Made by a program: the position numbers and the translations under genes
Shown: in pieces, positions 5,902 to 6,665 of the stretch
Layout of the letters: every line of letters starts with the position of its first letter
How positions within the stretch are numbered: position 1 is the stretch's first letter
Notes under the pieces: generated by a model
Seen by the model: only the letters and a program-made list of their open reading frames with translations
The model's database searches: none
What the model was told of the DNA's origin: nothing
Assembly: GCA_964564735.1 (NCBI GenBank)
Contig: CAZMCH010000152.1
Coordinates: forward strand, 1-6,665
From: CAZMCH01 sp964564735
GTDB lineage: Bacteria > Poribacteria > DTPJ01
Direction of reading: 5' to 3'
DNA: 6,665 nucleotides

Positions 5902-5922
5902 TAATATGTATCATACATTTTA
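5902..5922. promoter_or_regulatory. Palindromic operator candidate in the divergent region
   Basis: ATGTAT-C-ATACAT (5906-5918) is a perfect 6-1-6 palindrome. With one mismatched pair it extends to TAA...TTA, 21 bases in all (5902-5922). It lies between the two divergent promoters, just upstream of the Ldh_2 -35 hexamer. Its form resembles operators of GntR-type catabolic repressors, but no regulator gene is in the window, so the binding protein is unknown. Confidence 0.4.
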
Positions 5923-5957
5923 AATGGCTTTTTTATTTTATGGATCAAGATTTGTTA

Positions 5958-5986
5958 TTGATTACCATATTTGAATCTGATATTAT
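5958..5986 (+). promoter_or_regulatory. Candidate promoter for the glycyl radical enzyme gene
   Basis: TTGATT (5958-5963) and TATTAT (5981-5986) are 17 bases apart. Transcription would begin near 5993, leaving a leader of about 45 bases to the ATG at 6040 with AAAAGGAG (6024-6031) eight bases before it. This is the best + strand promoter match in the divergent region. Confidence 0.45.
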
Positions 5987-6039
5987 AACGAATACATGAT
6001 TTGAATATAGAAAAGGTTAATGCAAAAGGAGATTTAACC

Positions 6040-6665
6040 ATGCCATTGGTAGAAAAACTAAATATATCGACTCCTATTGAACCACCCAAAAGGCTTTCAG
6101 ACAAAACTCATTCCCTTGCAAAACGTGGATTAAGCGGGGAATTCGGCAGACAAATGGTCAACGCAGATATAAAACTAGAAGATCACGTTAATATTGACAA
6201 TCTCTCTGAAGAGATGAAATATGCACAATCAATTAGACTCATTGCCCAAAGCGCACCATTGCGAATATTACCTGACGAATTAATAATTGGTTCGGCAACA
6301 TATAGAGAAGCACCCTATCATGTTACTCCAATACATAAAGGAGGAAGCACAAGCCATCTAACACTAGGCTTTGATAAGGTTCTCAAAACAGGCTATAATG
6401 GATTAAGAAAGGAAATAGAAGACAGATTATCAAGGAATGATCTTGACGATAAAGGCATTGATTTGCTTAAAAGTATGTTAATATGTCTTGATGCTACTGA
6501 AATCTGGCATTTAAGGCATATCGATCTATTGAAAATACTTATAAATGATTCATCAGGCGAACAAAAAAGGCATTACCAAAAAATTCTTGATAATATCATT
6601 GATATACCAGAAAATCCGCCAAATAATTTTTATCAGGCAGTTCAATCGCTATGGTTCATGTATGG
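6040..6665 (+). CDS. Pyruvate formate-lyase-like glycyl radical enzyme, N-terminal part, cut by window edge
   Basis: The first 208 codons have no stop and run off the right edge; a full enzyme would be about 750-850 residues. The sequence matches the start of the PFL-type glycyl radical enzyme barrel. It shows 'EMKYAQSIRLIAQSAPLRIL' then 'PDELIIGS' (58-86, the 'i.pdELivG' element), 'HKGGSTSHLTLGFDKVL' then 'KTGYNGLRKEIEDRL' (99-130, with the conserved His and the K..G..G(I/L) helix), and 'NPPNNFYQAVQSLWFMYG' (192-209, the family's 'tF.eA.Qs.wf' strand-helix). These oxygen-sensitive enzymes use a C-terminal Gly radical and an active-site Cys to cleave C-C, C-N, C-S or C-O bonds after activation by a radical-SAM enzyme. 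The Cys, the Gly loop and any activase gene lie outside the window. The N-terminus is short and lacks the usual Arg-Ala-rich opening segment, so I cannot place it among the known classes (PFL, glycerol dehydratase, choline lyase, isethionate lyase, benzylsuccinate synthase, arylacetate decarboxylases). The start has a clear ribosome binding site. It is divergent from the Ldh_2 gene and probably co-regulated. Confidence 0.82.
   Translation, partial: MPLVEKLNISTPIEPPKRLSDKTHSLAKRGLSGEFGRQMVNADIKLEDHVNIDNLSEEMKYAQSIRLIAQSAPLRILPDELIIGSATYREAPYHVTPIHKGGSTSHLTLGFDKVLKTGYNGLRKEIEDRLSRNDLDDKGIDLLKSMLICLDATEIWHLRHIDLLKILINDSSGEQKRHYQKILDNIIDIPENPPNNFYQAVQSLWFMY

Noticed and set aside
6020..6037. Tiny upstream open frame (ATGCAAAAGGAGATTTAA) before the glycyl radical enzyme gene
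   Set aside because: Five codons that simply contain the real ribosome binding site; no evidence of leader-peptide control.
1..6665. tRNA, rRNA, CRISPR array, riboswitch or complete transposase
   Set aside because: I saw no cloverleaf, regularly spaced repeat array, known aptamer core or transposase domain on either strand.

Overview
The window is an AT-rich bacterial segment (base composition judged by eye, not counted). It carries seven protein genes, two of them cut by the window edges. Strong AAGGAGG-type ribosome binding sites, tight gene spacing and a glycyl-radical-enzyme gene suggest an anaerobic or facultatively anaerobic bacterium. The peroxiredoxin is of the Prx6 type with a C-terminal Cys pair, a form well known from archaea and many anaerobes. 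Long intergenic repeats of the kind found in environmental anaerobe genomes fit this picture. I cannot fix the phylum from the sequence.

Layout, left to right. (1) 1-574, +: 3' part of a nitroreductase-family flavoprotein gene. (2) About 575-622: a short hairpin repeat. (3) 645-1478, +: creatininase-family metal hydrolase. (4) 1479-1956: a 478-bp gap with no intact gene. It holds a frameshifted coding remnant and, directly behind it, a roughly 280-bp element with long imperfect inverted-repeat arms that ends a few bases before the next ribosome binding site. (5) 1957-2766, +: NodB-type polysaccharide deacetylase with a TTG start. (6) 2831-3907, +: Gfo/Idh/MocA NAD(P)-dependent oxidoreductase. 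(7) 4041-4706, +: Prx6-type peroxiredoxin with its own likely promoter. (8) 4718-4746: a two-way terminator. (9) 4743-5813, -: Ldh_2-family (malate/L-lactate/ureidoglycolate-type) dehydrogenase. (10) 5814-6039: a divergent control region with two promoters and two dyads. (11) 6040-6665, +: N-terminal part of a pyruvate formate-lyase-like glycyl radical enzyme that runs off the window.

How the genes may work together (inference). A Gfo/Idh dehydrogenase, a creatininase-fold hydrolase, a carbohydrate-deacetylase-fold protein, an Ldh_2 dehydrogenase and a glycyl radical enzyme next to each other look like the core of an anaerobic catabolic locus for a sugar, cyclitol or small amide-type compound. 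The substrate cannot be named from this window. The divergent ldh/glycyl-radical-enzyme control region, with palindromes in and near the promoters, suggests these two genes answer to a shared regulator. The peroxiredoxin is probably a stress gene that happens to lie in the locus. The activating enzyme, the catalytic Cys and the Gly-radical loop of the glycyl radical enzyme would lie to the right of the window.
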